A stretch of 54,033 bases of DNA from Caballeronia glathei (GTDB lineage: Bacteria > Pseudomonadota > Gammaproteobacteria > Burkholderiales > Burkholderiaceae): positions 1-54,033 of the forward strand of contig NZ_JFHC01000057.1 in the NCBI RefSeq assembly GCF_000698595.1, given 5' to 3'. Shown here in pieces: positions 23,460 to 30,963 of the stretch. The translations under genes and the position numbers were made by a program. The number at the start of each line of letters is the position of its first letter. Within the stretch, counting starts at the first letter, position 1. The notes under the pieces are model-generated. The model had not been told where the DNA came from. It saw nothing but the letters and a program-made list of their open reading frames with translations, and made no database searches.

Positions 23460-25678
23460 GTGTCATCGGAAAACCGCTCGACCGCACCGACGGCGTGCTG
23501 AAAGTCACGGGCCAGGCGCGCTATTCGGGCGAATTCCCGGAAGCGCAGCTGGCGCACGCGGTGCTCGTGACGAGCACGGTCGCGAAGGGACGCATCGCGG
23601 CGGTCGATTCGGCCCGCGCCCAGTCGATGCCCGGCGTGCTGCTCGTCATGACGCACCAGAACGCGATGCGCCTGCCGAACGGCGGCATCGCCGACGTGGC
23701 GCCGCCCGCGGTGCGCAGGCTCACGCTCCTGCAAACCAACGAGGTGCGCTACAGCAACGAGCCGGTGGCGGTGGTGGTCGCGGATACGCTCGAACGCGCC
23801 ACCGACGCCGCACGCTACGTGCAGGTGCGCTACGAAGCCACGGCGCCGAACGCCGATTTCCAGCGCGCGAAGCCGCAGGCGTTCGCGCCGGAGAAGATGA
23901 ACAACCGCCCGGTAGCGACGCAGCGCGGCGACGTCGCCGCCGGTCTGCGCCAGGGCCCGACGCGGCTCGACGCGGTCTACACGACACCCTACGAGCACCA
24001 CAACCCGATGGAGCCGCACGCGACGCTCGCCCGCTGGGACGGCCCGAACCTCACGCTCTACGACTCCACGCAGGGCGTCTCCGGCGCGCGCAATTCGGTT
24101 TCGAAGCTGTTCGGCATCAGCGACCAGAACGTGCGCGTGATCTGCCCGTTCGTCGGCGGCGGGTTCGGCTGCAAGGGCTCGGCGTGGTCGCACGTCGTGC
24201 TCGCCGCCATGGCCGCAAAGCAGACCGGCCGGCCGGTGCGGCTCGTGCTCGAGCGTACGCAGATGTTCGGCATGGTCGGCAACCGGCCGTTCACCGAGCA
24301 GCGCATCCAGGCCGCCGCCCGCGACGACGGCACGCTCACCGGCATGCGCCACGACTCGATCTCGACCACCTCGACCTTCGAGGACTGGACCGAAACCTCC
24401 GCCATTGTCTCGCGCATGCTGTACGCGGTGCCGAACCAGTCGACGTCGCACCGGCTCGTCAGGCTCGACATCGGCACGCCGACCTTCATGCGCGCGCCGG
24501 GCGAGACGAGCGGCTCGTTCGCGCTCGAATCCGCGATGGACGAGCTCGCGTACCAGCTGAAGATGGACCCGCTCGCGTTTCGCCTGAAGAATTACGCCGA
24601 GATCGAGCCGCAGGACAAGAAGCCGTGGTCGAGCAAGGCGTTGCGCGAGTGCTACCGCGCGGGCGCGGAGAAGTTCGGCTGGGCGCGGCGCACGCCTGCC
24701 CCGCGGTCGATGCGCGAGGGCAACACGCTGATCGGCATGGGGCTCGGCACGGCGACGTATCCGGCGAACCGCAACGAGGCGTCCGCGATCGCGCGCATCC
24801 TGCCCGACGGCACCGCAATGGTCGCCTCCGGCACGCAGGATCTCGGCACCGGCACGTACACGGTGATGACGCAGGTCGCCGCCGACGCGCTCGGCTTCGC
24901 GCCCGAGAACGTGCGCTTCGCGCTCGGCGACTCGTCGCTGCCGAAAGCGCCGGTGTCGGGCGGCTCGCAGTCGGTGGCGAGCGTATCGCCGGCCGTGCGC
25001 GCCGCCGCCATCGAGGCGCGCGAGCAGCTCGTCGCGCTGGCGATCGCCGACCCCGGCTCGCCCTTGAGCGGCATGCCCCGCGACGACGTCACCGTCGACA
25101 ACGGCTGGGTGACGAGCCGCTCGGCGCCGGGAAAGCGCGATCCGGCGGCGGCGGTCATCGCGCGCAACGGCGGACGGCCGATCGAGGCGGTCGCGACCGT
25201 CAAGCCGGGAGACGAGAGAAGGCAGTACGCGTTTCACTCGTTCGGCGCGGTGTTCGTGGAAGTGCACGTGGACGCCGATCTCGGCACGATCCGCGTGCCG
25301 CGCGTGGTCGGCGTGTACGACGTCGGCACCCTGCTCAACGAAAAGACGGCGCACAGCCAGCTGATGGGCGGCATCGTGTGGGGCATCGGCTCGGCGCTCC
25401 TCGAAAAGAGCGATCTCGACACGCGCTACGGCCGCTACACGAACGCGAATCTCGCCGAGTACCACGTGCCGGTGAACGCCGACATCGGCACGATCGACAT
25501 CTCGTTCACCGGCCCGGGCGATCCGTACATCAATCCGCTCGGGGCGCGCGGCATCGGCGAGATCGGGATCACGGGCGTGGCGGGCGCGATCGCCAACGCG
25601 GTCTATCACGCCACGGGCGTGCGCGTGCGCGACCTGCCGCTGACCCTCGACAAGGTGCTGCCGGCGGCGGCCGTCTAG
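23456..25678 (+). CDS. paoC: periplasmic aldehyde oxidoreductase, molybdenum subunit PaoC
   Basis: The 740-aa catalytic subunit of the xanthine-oxidase family. The N-terminal a/b hammerhead (DRTDGVLKVTGQARYSGE) is followed by the molybdopterin-binding domains (PFVGGGFGCKG, APGETSGSFALESAMDELA). The catalytic Glu702 is in GARGIGEIGITG. It needs molybdopterin cytosine dinucleotide. The gene overlaps paoB by 4 bases and ends at a strong terminator. The E. coli operon has a fourth gene, paoD, for cofactor insertion; no such XdhC-like gene follows here, but a MocA-like gene does. Confidence 0.94.
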   Translation: MSVIGKPLDRTDGVLKVTGQARYSGEFPEAQLAHAVLVTSTVAKGRIAAVDSARAQSMPGVLLVMTHQNAMRLPNGGIADVAPPAVRRLTLLQTNEVRYSNEPVAVVVADTLERATDAARYVQVRYEATAPNADFQRAKPQAFAPEKMNNRPVATQRGDVAAGLRQGPTRLDAVYTTPYEHHNPMEPHATLARWDGPNLTLYDSTQGVSGARNSVSKLFGISDQNVRVICPFVGGGFGCKGSAWSHVVLAAMAAKQTGRPVRLVLERTQMFGMVGNRPFTEQRIQAAARDDGTLTGMRHDSISTTSTFEDWTETSAIVSRMLYAVPNQSTSHRLVRLDIGTPTFMRAPGETSGSFALESAMDELAYQLKMDPLAFRLKNYAEIEPQDKKPWSSKALRECYRAGAEKFGWARRTPAPRSMREGNTLIGMGLGTATYPANRNEASAIARILPDGTAMVASGTQDLGTGTYTVMTQVAADALGFAPENVRFALGDSSLPKAPVSGGSQSVASVSPAVRAAAIEAREQLVALAIADPGSPLSGMPRDDVTVDNGWVTSRSAPGKRDPAAAVIARNGGRPIEAVATVKPGDERRQYAFHSFGAVFVEVHVDADLGTIRVPRVVGVYDVGTLLNEKTAHSQLMGGIVWGIGSALLEKSDLDTRYGRYTNANLAEYHVPVNADIGTIDISFTGPGDPYINPLGARGIGEIGITGVAGAIANAVYHATGVRVRDLPLTLDKVLPAAAV

Positions 25679-25696
25679 GCGCCGGACGTCGTGCAG

Positions 25697-25733
25697 GCGC
25701 CGCGCGGACGCGAGCCCGCGCGGCGCTTTTTTT
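25697..25733 (+). terminator. rho-independent terminator after paoC
   Basis: A perfect 11-bp GC stem (25697-25707 with 25716-25726, loop of 8) is followed by seven T residues, 18 bases past the paoC stop. The mocA-like gene downstream therefore needs read-through or its own promoter. Confidence 0.9.
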
Positions 25734-25797
25734 CATCTTGCCGGGCGCCTCGACGCGCTGCACAATCGACGCTTCCCTTGCCCGCGAACGACCGGCC

Positions 25798-26385
25798 ATG
25801 ACCTATGCATCGAATGCGACCGGCATCCTGCTCGCCGCCGGTCTCGGCACGCGCTTCGACCCGTCCGGCCTTCACAACAAGCTGCTCGCAACGCTCGCGG
25901 ACGGCACGCCGGTCGTGTTCCAGTCGGCGCGGCGGCTGCTTTCGGTCGCGACACAGGTGGTTGCCGTGGTGCGTCCCGGCGCGGAAAAGCTCGCCGACGT
26001 GCTGAACGAGGCGGGCTGCGACGTGATCTTTTCCATCGACGCCGAGCGGGGCATGGGCGCGACGCTCGCCGCCGCCGTGCGCGCGACGCCCGAGGCGGAA
26101 GGCTGGCTCGTCGCGCTCGGCGACATGCCGTGGATCGAGCCGGCAACGATCGAAGCCGTCGCGCGCCCGCTCGACGAAGGTGCGCCGCTCGTCGCGCCAT
26201 TTCATCGGGGCAAGCGCGGGCATCCGGTGGGTTTCGGCGCGATACATCGGGCGACGCTTGCCGAGCTCGACGGCGATGCGGGCGCACGCGCCCTGCTGTC
26301 GACGCATCTCGTGCGGCGCATCGACGTGAGCGACGCGAACATCCTGCGCGATATCGATTTGCCGAGCGACCTGCAGACGCAGTGA
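25798..26385 (+). CDS. mocA: molybdenum cofactor cytidylyltransferase (MocA-like)
   Basis: A 195-aa nucleotidyltransferase of the MobA/MocA fold. The NTP loop is GILLAAGLGTRFDPSG with HNKLLATL supplying the Lys; the metal Asp is in VALGDMPWI. The middle has AERGMGATLAAAVRA, and the C-terminal HRGKRGHPVGFG is typical of MocA, which converts Mo-molybdopterin plus CTP to the cytosine dinucleotide cofactor. Its place directly after paoABC, whose enzyme requires that cofactor, supports MocA over MobA or sugar nucleotidyltransferases. Its stop is 3 bases from the stop of the convergent glycosyltransferase gene, with no terminator between. Confidence 0.87.
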   Translation: MTYASNATGILLAAGLGTRFDPSGLHNKLLATLADGTPVVFQSARRLLSVATQVVAVVRPGAEKLADVLNEAGCDVIFSIDAERGMGATLAAAVRATPEAEGWLVALGDMPWIEPATIEAVARPLDEGAPLVAPFHRGKRGHPVGFGAIHRATLAELDGDAGARALLSTHLVRRIDVSDANILRDIDLPSDLQTQ

Positions 26386-26388
26386 GCC

Positions 26389-27087
26389 TCAGGCGGCAAG
26401 GCCGACCGCCGGCTCCCCTTCGCCCGGCGTGAAGCAGCGCCTGCTCACGTCCACCAGCGTCGCGCCGAACCCCTTCTTCGCGCGGAAATCCGTGCGCGCG
26501 CTCGTCACGACGCGCGGCGACGCGCTCCATTCGATCGTCGCGCCCGTCGCGAGCAGCGCCTCGACGAGCGCCACGTCCTCGTCCGCTTCGAGCGGAAGAA
26601 AGCCGCCCGCGCGCAGATACGCCCGCGCCGACACGCCCAGGTTCGCGCCGTGGATATGGCGATGGCCGTCCGCGTCGGTATAGGTGCGCCCGAAGTGCTC
26701 GCGCACGGCGGCGACATGCGGCGACCAGTCGTACACGCCGATCACGCCGCACACCGCGTCCGCGCAGCAGTCGAGCTGCTGGACGAGCCAGTCGTCGGCG
26801 ACCGTCGTGTCGGCGTCGGTGAACGCAAGCCAGCGCGCGCCGAGCGCGAGCGCCCGCTCGGCGCCGTGCGCCCGCGCCAGGCCGACGTTGCGCGCGTCGA
26901 CGTGCGTCACGTCGGCGCCGAGCGCTCGGACGATGGCTTCGGTGTCGTCGGTGCAGCTGTCGAGCACGACGATCACGCGCACGTCCTCCCCCAGAAGCCG
27001 GTGATGGACCGCGGCGCGGCGGGCGGACGCGACGCATTCCCCGATATGCGCCGCCTCGTCGTGGGCGGGAATGATGATGCCGAGCAT
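26389..27087 (-). CDS. family 2 glycosyltransferase
   Basis: A 232-aa GT-A fold protein. It begins MLGIIIPAHDEAAHIGECVA, carries VVLDSCTDDT for nucleotide-sugar binding and the metal-binding TDADTTVADDWL. Later come HGANLGVSARAYLRAGGF and EADEDVALVEAL, the usual acceptor-side acidic motif. No membrane segments, so it acts in the cytoplasm. The start at 27087 has GGAG 6 bases upstream. Donor and acceptor are unknown, and no polysaccharide cluster surrounds it. It diverges from the UdgX gene; the LexA box lies between them. Confidence 0.85.
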   Translation of the reverse strand: MLGIIIPAHDEAAHIGECVASARRAAVHHRLLGEDVRVIVVLDSCTDDTEAIVRALGADVTHVDARNVGLARAHGAERALALGARWLAFTDADTTVADDWLVQQLDCCADAVCGVIGVYDWSPHVAAVREHFGRTYTDADGHRHIHGANLGVSARAYLRAGGFLPLEADEDVALVEALLATGATIEWSASPRVVTSARTDFRAKKGFGATLVDVSRRCFTPGEGEPAVGLAA

Positions 27088-27225
27088 GTTGACTCCGAGT
27101 TGTTCGATGGACGGCGACACCGGCCGCGATGCGGGGCTTTCAGCAAGCAGTGTTCCCAGCGTTTCATTCCGTGCAACGGCGGCTGGAACGCCCGCCGCCA
27201 AAGGGGTCCGATCGTCCCGAAAAAG

Positions 27226-27255
27226 TTGCCGCAGGGGCGCTGGCGTCGCTAGAAT
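27226..27255 (+). promoter_or_regulatory. sigma-70-type promoter of the udgX fusion gene
   Basis: TTGCCG at 27226-27231 and TAGAAT at 27250-27255 are separated by 18 bases. The predicted start of transcription is near 27262, inside the LexA box, which explains how LexA would block it. Confidence 0.5.
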
Positions 27256-27274
27256 ACTGTATGGATATACAGTA
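27255..27274 (+). promoter_or_regulatory. LexA (SOS) box
   Basis: TACTGTATGGATATACAGTA is almost identical to the E. coli SOS consensus (CTGT-N8-ACAG, with the flanking TA/TA also symmetrical). It overlaps the -10 element and transcription start of the udgX fusion gene, 46 bases before its ATG. Confidence 0.88.
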
Positions 27275-27319
27275 CTTTCAGTCCCCTTTTCGAACCCCTT
27301 CCGCCAGCTCGTGCCGCCG

Positions 27320-28789
27320 ATGAAAAGCGTCGTCATCGATCCGTCCTTTGCCGCCTGGCGCGGTGCCGCGCGGGATCTGCTCGCGCAGGGCGTGGCGCCG
27401 GACGGGCTGCTCTGGCGGGAGTCGCCGGAATCGGCAACCGTGTTCGGCACGGTCGATGCGCTTCCCGCCGGCCCGGGCGCGCCCGCGCCCGTGAAGATCG
27501 CCCGCGAGTTCCTGGCGATGCTGGAAACCGCCGCGTGCTTCCGGGCCCGCGACCGCTGGCCGTTCCTGTACCGGGCGCTGTGGCGCTGGACGCAGGGCGA
27601 CCGCGCGGTCGCCTCGCCCGGCGACCCCGACGGCCGCCGGCTGCACGAGATGATCGATGCGGTGCGCGCTGAGGAGAGCGACATGCAGCGGTTCCTGCGC
27701 TTTCGGCATCGCGATCCGTCGCTCGGGCCGCCCGAGTTCATCAGCTGGTTCGAGCCGGTGCACGACCTGCTGGAGCACGCCGCGCTCGGTTTCGCGACGC
27801 GCATGGGCAACGCCACGTGGATGATCGCGACGCCGCACGGCGCCGCGTTCTGGGACGGCGCGCTCCTGCGCGTGGACCGCATGAGCGAGCCGGAGCCGAA
27901 GCCGACCGAGCTCGCATCGACGGGCGAAGCGGTCAGCGGCGACGCGATCGAGGCACTCTGGCTCGCCTATTACGAGAGCACCTTCGATCCGGCGCGCGCC
28001 AACGCGGCCGAGATGGCGTCCCACATGCCGGTGCGCTACTGGAAAAGCCGCCCAGGCGACCCGAGCGACCCGGCGCTGATCGCCCGCGCCGATCCCGGTG
28101 CGCGCCGCGACCGGCGTTTGCGCAACGTGCCGCCGGAGATGGAAGTCGCGATCGACATGGAGCCGCACGACGGGCCGTCGATGAAAAAGGCGCCCGCCTC
28201 GCTCGCTGCCTGCAAGCGCTGCGCGCTCTGGCGCAACGCGACGCAGCCGGTGCCGGGCGCGGGTCCGGCCAACGCGCGCATCATGCTGGTCGGCGAGCAG
28301 CCGGGCGATCAGGAGGACCTTGCGGGCAGGCCGTTCGTCGGCCCGGCGGGCAGGCTGCTCGACGAGGCGATCGGCGAGGCGCAGCTTCAGCGCGAGGCGC
28401 TTTACCTGACCAACGCCATGAAGCATTTCAAGTGGGAGTTGCAGGGCAAGGAGCGGCTTCAGCAGCAGCCCGCGCAGCGCGAGCGCGAGGCGTGCCGCTA
28501 CTGGCTCGACGAGGAGCTGGCGCGCATCGCGCCCAGGGTGGTGGTGGCGCTCGGGGCGACGGCGCTCAAGTCCCTGACCGGGCATCGCACGGCGCTCTCC
28601 GAATATCTCGGCAAGACCATCGAGCACAAGGGCCGGCTGATCGTGCCGACCTACCACCCGTCCTACGCGCTGCGCGTGATCGATCCCGGCATCCGGGACG
28701 AAGTGTTCGGGACGATCGTCGAGGCGCTGGTGTTCGCGCGCCAGATCGCCGACGGCACCGCGAGCGTCAGGACGCCGTTCAAAGCGTGA
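27320..28789 (+). CDS. udgX: DUF4130-UdgX fusion, uracil-DNA glycosylase family protein
   Basis: A 489-aa DNA-repair protein. Residues 1 to about 265 are the DUF4130 domain (DPSFAAWRGAARDLLAQGV, MQRFLRFRHRD, MIATPHGAAFWDG). Residues about 285-485 are a UdgX-type family of uracil-DNA glycosylase: CKRCALWRNATQ, GEQPGDQEDLAGRPFVGPAG and YHPSYALR. UdgX proteins bind uracil in DNA and, in the mycobacterial enzyme, form a covalent bond through a His in a KRRIH loop. Here that loop reads GKERLQQQP, with Gln381 in the His position. The usual radical-SAM partner gene is not adjacent. The start is ATG 27320 (weak site; GTG 27311 possible). A LexA box lies upstream, so it should be SOS-induced. Confidence 0.88.
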   Translation: MKSVVIDPSFAAWRGAARDLLAQGVAPDGLLWRESPESATVFGTVDALPAGPGAPAPVKIAREFLAMLETAACFRARDRWPFLYRALWRWTQGDRAVASPGDPDGRRLHEMIDAVRAEESDMQRFLRFRHRDPSLGPPEFISWFEPVHDLLEHAALGFATRMGNATWMIATPHGAAFWDGALLRVDRMSEPEPKPTELASTGEAVSGDAIEALWLAYYESTFDPARANAAEMASHMPVRYWKSRPGDPSDPALIARADPGARRDRRLRNVPPEMEVAIDMEPHDGPSMKKAPASLAACKRCALWRNATQPVPGAGPANARIMLVGEQPGDQEDLAGRPFVGPAGRLLDEAIGEAQLQREALYLTNAMKHFKWELQGKERLQQQPAQREREACRYWLDEELARIAPRVVVALGATALKSLTGHRTALSEYLGKTIEHKGRLIVPTYHPSYALRVIDPGIRDEVFGTIVEALVFARQIADGTASVRTPFKA

Positions 28790-28931
28790 GTCCCGCGGGC
28801 CTTGTGCCGCGGGTTCCCGCCGGACGGCAACTGCAACAGGACGTAACGGGCGTCAACGTTCCCGCAAGCCGGACGTTATAGGGGCGTCGCGCAGCTTTCG
28901 GCGCTCACCGCTCACGAGGCACATCGCTCAT

Positions 28932-29426
28932 ATGGCCGCTCTCCCGTTCTCCGCACTCCGTCAAAACGAACAACACGCCGCGCTCGTTCCGAAGTCGGCC
29001 GGGCAGCTGAGCGTGGAGCGCGAACGCATCGTGGCGCGCATCGGCATGCTGCTTCACGCGACCATCGCGCTCGCGCTGCTCGGCGTCGCGGCGATCGCGT
29101 GGCTGCCGTTTTCGCCGGTGCCCGACGAATTCGTCTTCGGCGCGCAGGAAGTGCTGGCGGTCGCGGTGTTCGCGTCGTGCCTGTTCGTGCTCCACGCACG
29201 CACGGAGCTGTCGCTCAGGCTGTACAACTTCGAACCCGTCGAGCAGACGACGCAAGGCGAATTGCGCGCGCTGCTGCATCGCGTGCCGGAGGGCGCGTCG
29301 TACCAGAACGCTCTCGCCGCCGACAACCGCACCTTCGTGACCGGCGAAATCGATGCGATCCGCCAGCGCGCGGAAGCGTTCGTGCCGAAGACCCTGCCGG
29401 CCGACGACGGCAATACCGAAACCTGA
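28932..29426 (+). CDS. hypothetical inner-membrane protein (164 aa)
   Basis: A 164-aa protein with two hydrophobic segments (about residues 38-58, IGMLLHATIALALLGVAAIA, and 70-88, FVFGAQEVLAVAVFASCLF) forming a probable hairpin. A soluble C-terminal part of about 75 residues contains QTTQGELRALLHRV and TGEIDAIRQRAEAF, which look helical. The N-terminal 35 residues are polar. The start at 28932 has only a distant GAGG. No family recognised. It follows the UdgX gene by 142 bases, with a 7-bp hairpin (28792-28813) but no U-tract between, so co-transcription with udgX cannot be excluded. Confidence 0.68.
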   Translation: MAALPFSALRQNEQHAALVPKSAGQLSVERERIVARIGMLLHATIALALLGVAAIAWLPFSPVPDEFVFGAQEVLAVAVFASCLFVLHARTELSLRLYNFEPVEQTTQGELRALLHRVPEGASYQNALAADNRTFVTGEIDAIRQRAEAFVPKTLPADDGNTET

Positions 29427-29980
29427 GCCGGACCCGAGCCGGCACGGCCGCCCGCCCGGAATCCACCCGGCCGCTTGCGCGCGCAGGCCGCTCATGCCGG
29501 ACATCCCGCCGCTGCGCTTCGCGCGCCGCGCTGGCGAGCGCGCCGTGCACGGCGCGCTCATGACGTTCCACGGTTTATTCTCTTGACGATCGCGTCCGCG
29601 GTGTCTTCAATACCGGTCAGGTGTTGCTGATGCGTGACTGACGAGTCGCGGCGAGCGGCGGCGACGTCACGCGGCATTCCGGCCGGATGCGTGACACATC
29701 GCTGCCGTGCACGAGGCGGCGCCAGTCAGGCTTCACACGATGTCACGAGGCTCCAGGCGATGCCACGCGCTCTCGCACCGAAGCGAACACGCGCAGCGCC
29801 GCCGGACCCGCAGGCGCAGCCAGGACCGGCGCGAGGCGCGCATGACAGGGCGCCACTGGCACGAAGCATGCTGCACGACACGCGGCCTTTGAGTATCGCC
29901 AGATGTATCGCCAGGTGGCCTCGGCGCGGGGCCGCGACCGGTGCACGTCCGGAATCTTCACGCCAGATGCAGGAGCCACG
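29427..29980. other. 554-base non-coding gap
   Basis: No reading frame with convincing start, codon use or similarity was found. The right part contains the sigma-54-like site at 29857-29872. A TTGACG at 29583-29588 follows an AT-rich TTTATTCTC stretch, but no matching -10 is clear. The rest shows no repeat or strong hairpin. Confidence 0.5.
29857..29872 (+). promoter_or_regulatory. sigma-54 (RpoN) promoter candidate for the GT9-like gene
   Basis: TGGCACGAAGCATGCT matches TGGCACG-N4-TTGCW except for one base (A for the first T of the -12 element). The GG and GC doublets are correctly spaced. The start of transcription would be near 29885, about 96 bases upstream of the gene at 29981. Confidence 0.45.
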
Positions 29981-30562
29981 ATGCGAGCCACTCCCCTCAC
30001 CCCGCTCTCCGACGAGTTCGCGCTCGTCCCGGACGCGCCCGCGGCCCCGCCCGGCATGGCCGCGCAGCCCGGCACCCCCTATGACGAGCTGGTCGCCTTT
30101 CACGGCCTCGAGCGGGAGCGCCTCGTGCTGATCCATCCGGGCAGCCACGCCGCCGCGCCCGCGTGGCCCACCGAGCGCTACGCCGAAGTCGCGGACCTGC
30201 TCGCCGCCGACGGCTGGCAGATCGCGATCGTCGGCGATGCGCTCGAGCCCGAGCGCACCGGCGCCGTGCTGGGCGCGATGCAGACCGCCGCACTCTTTCT
30301 CGCCGGCACGATGACGCCGGAAACACTGACGAGACTGATCGGCGACGCGCGCCTCGTCCTCTCCGACGACGCCGCGCGGCCCTCCCCGGTGGCCGAGGCC
30401 CGCGCGCTCGGCACGCCGCAGATCGCGCTCGACGAACGCCACGGCGAGACGACGAGCGACGATGTCGCTGCGGAAGCCCGCGCGGCGCTCGCGCGCGAGA
30501 GCGCCGCGCACCCCGGCGACCCGTTCACCCTGCACACGCCCGCGTTCTCCGATGCGGCCTGA
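29981..30562 (+). CDS. half-size GT9/heptosyltransferase-like protein
   Basis: A 193-aa protein that corresponds to only the C-terminal, nucleotide-sugar-binding half of a family 9 glycosyltransferase. RLVLIHPGSHAAAPAWPTER matches the start of that half, followed by YAEVADLLAADGWQIAIVGD and TMTPETLTRLIGDARLVLSDD. The N-terminal acceptor domain is replaced by about 45 Ala/Pro-rich residues. The start at 29981 has AGGAG 5 bases upstream, so it is not simply a broken gene: the short form has its own good start. Activity as a transferase is doubtful; a nucleotide-sugar-binding role is possible. A Pro-rich micro-protein follows after 27 bases. Confidence 0.65.
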   Translation: MRATPLTPLSDEFALVPDAPAAPPGMAAQPGTPYDELVAFHGLERERLVLIHPGSHAAAPAWPTERYAEVADLLAADGWQIAIVGDALEPERTGAVLGAMQTAALFLAGTMTPETLTRLIGDARLVLSDDAARPSPVAEARALGTPQIALDERHGETTSDDVAAEARAALARESAAHPGDPFTLHTPAFSDAA

Positions 30563-30589
30563 GCCCTTCCACTTCCCGAAGACGCGATC

Positions 30590-30742
30590 ATGAACATCCA
30601 CATGCAGACCAGCCCCGTGCCGAACCCGATCGCCGATCCGAACCGCGATCCGGAAGCCGACCCGCTCACGCCGCCCTCGCCCGGACATCGTCCGGAGGAG
30701 CCGCAGCATCCCGACGCCCCGCCCGACAAGGACCCCATCTGA
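30590..30742 (+). CDS. 50-aa proline/aspartate-rich micro-protein
   Basis: A 50-aa frame with GAAGA about 8 bases before its ATG at 30590, 27 bases after the GT9-like gene. The product begins MNIHMQTSPVPNPIADPNRD and continues Pro/Asp/Glu-rich to PPDKDPI; it is probably disordered. It has no signal or membrane segment. The DP-rich composition resembles small conserved proteins seen in Burkholderia relatives, but I cannot name a family. It is likely co-transcribed with the GT9-like gene. Confidence 0.5.
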   Translation: MNIHMQTSPVPNPIADPNRDPEADPLTPPSPGHRPEEPQHPDAPPDKDPI

Positions 30743-30841
30743 CGCGCGGGCAGCGGCGGCCGCGTCTTCTGCGCCCGCCGCCCGCGTTGGAAATTTCTTA
30801 TTCTGCAGACGATTGCGCGCGAATCGTTTTTCTATGATTTC

Positions 30842-30849
30842 GCCGATAT
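30842..30849 (+). promoter_or_regulatory. FliA (sigma-28)-like -10 element before the chemoreceptor gene
   Basis: GCCGATAT matches the flagellar sigma-28 -10 element (GCCGATAA) at seven of eight bases. A T-rich GTTTTT block lies about 10 bases upstream where TAAAGTTT is expected, but this -35 match is weak. It is 115 bases before the MCP start. Confidence 0.4.
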
Positions 30850-30963
30850 AAGGGTATTCCCGCCCCTACATCACAGCCGCCGATTGCCGTAATGCGATCA
30901 TGCGCGGCATCCTCAGCCGCGCCGAACGACATCGGACATTCGAACAGGCGGCTGGCGGAACAC

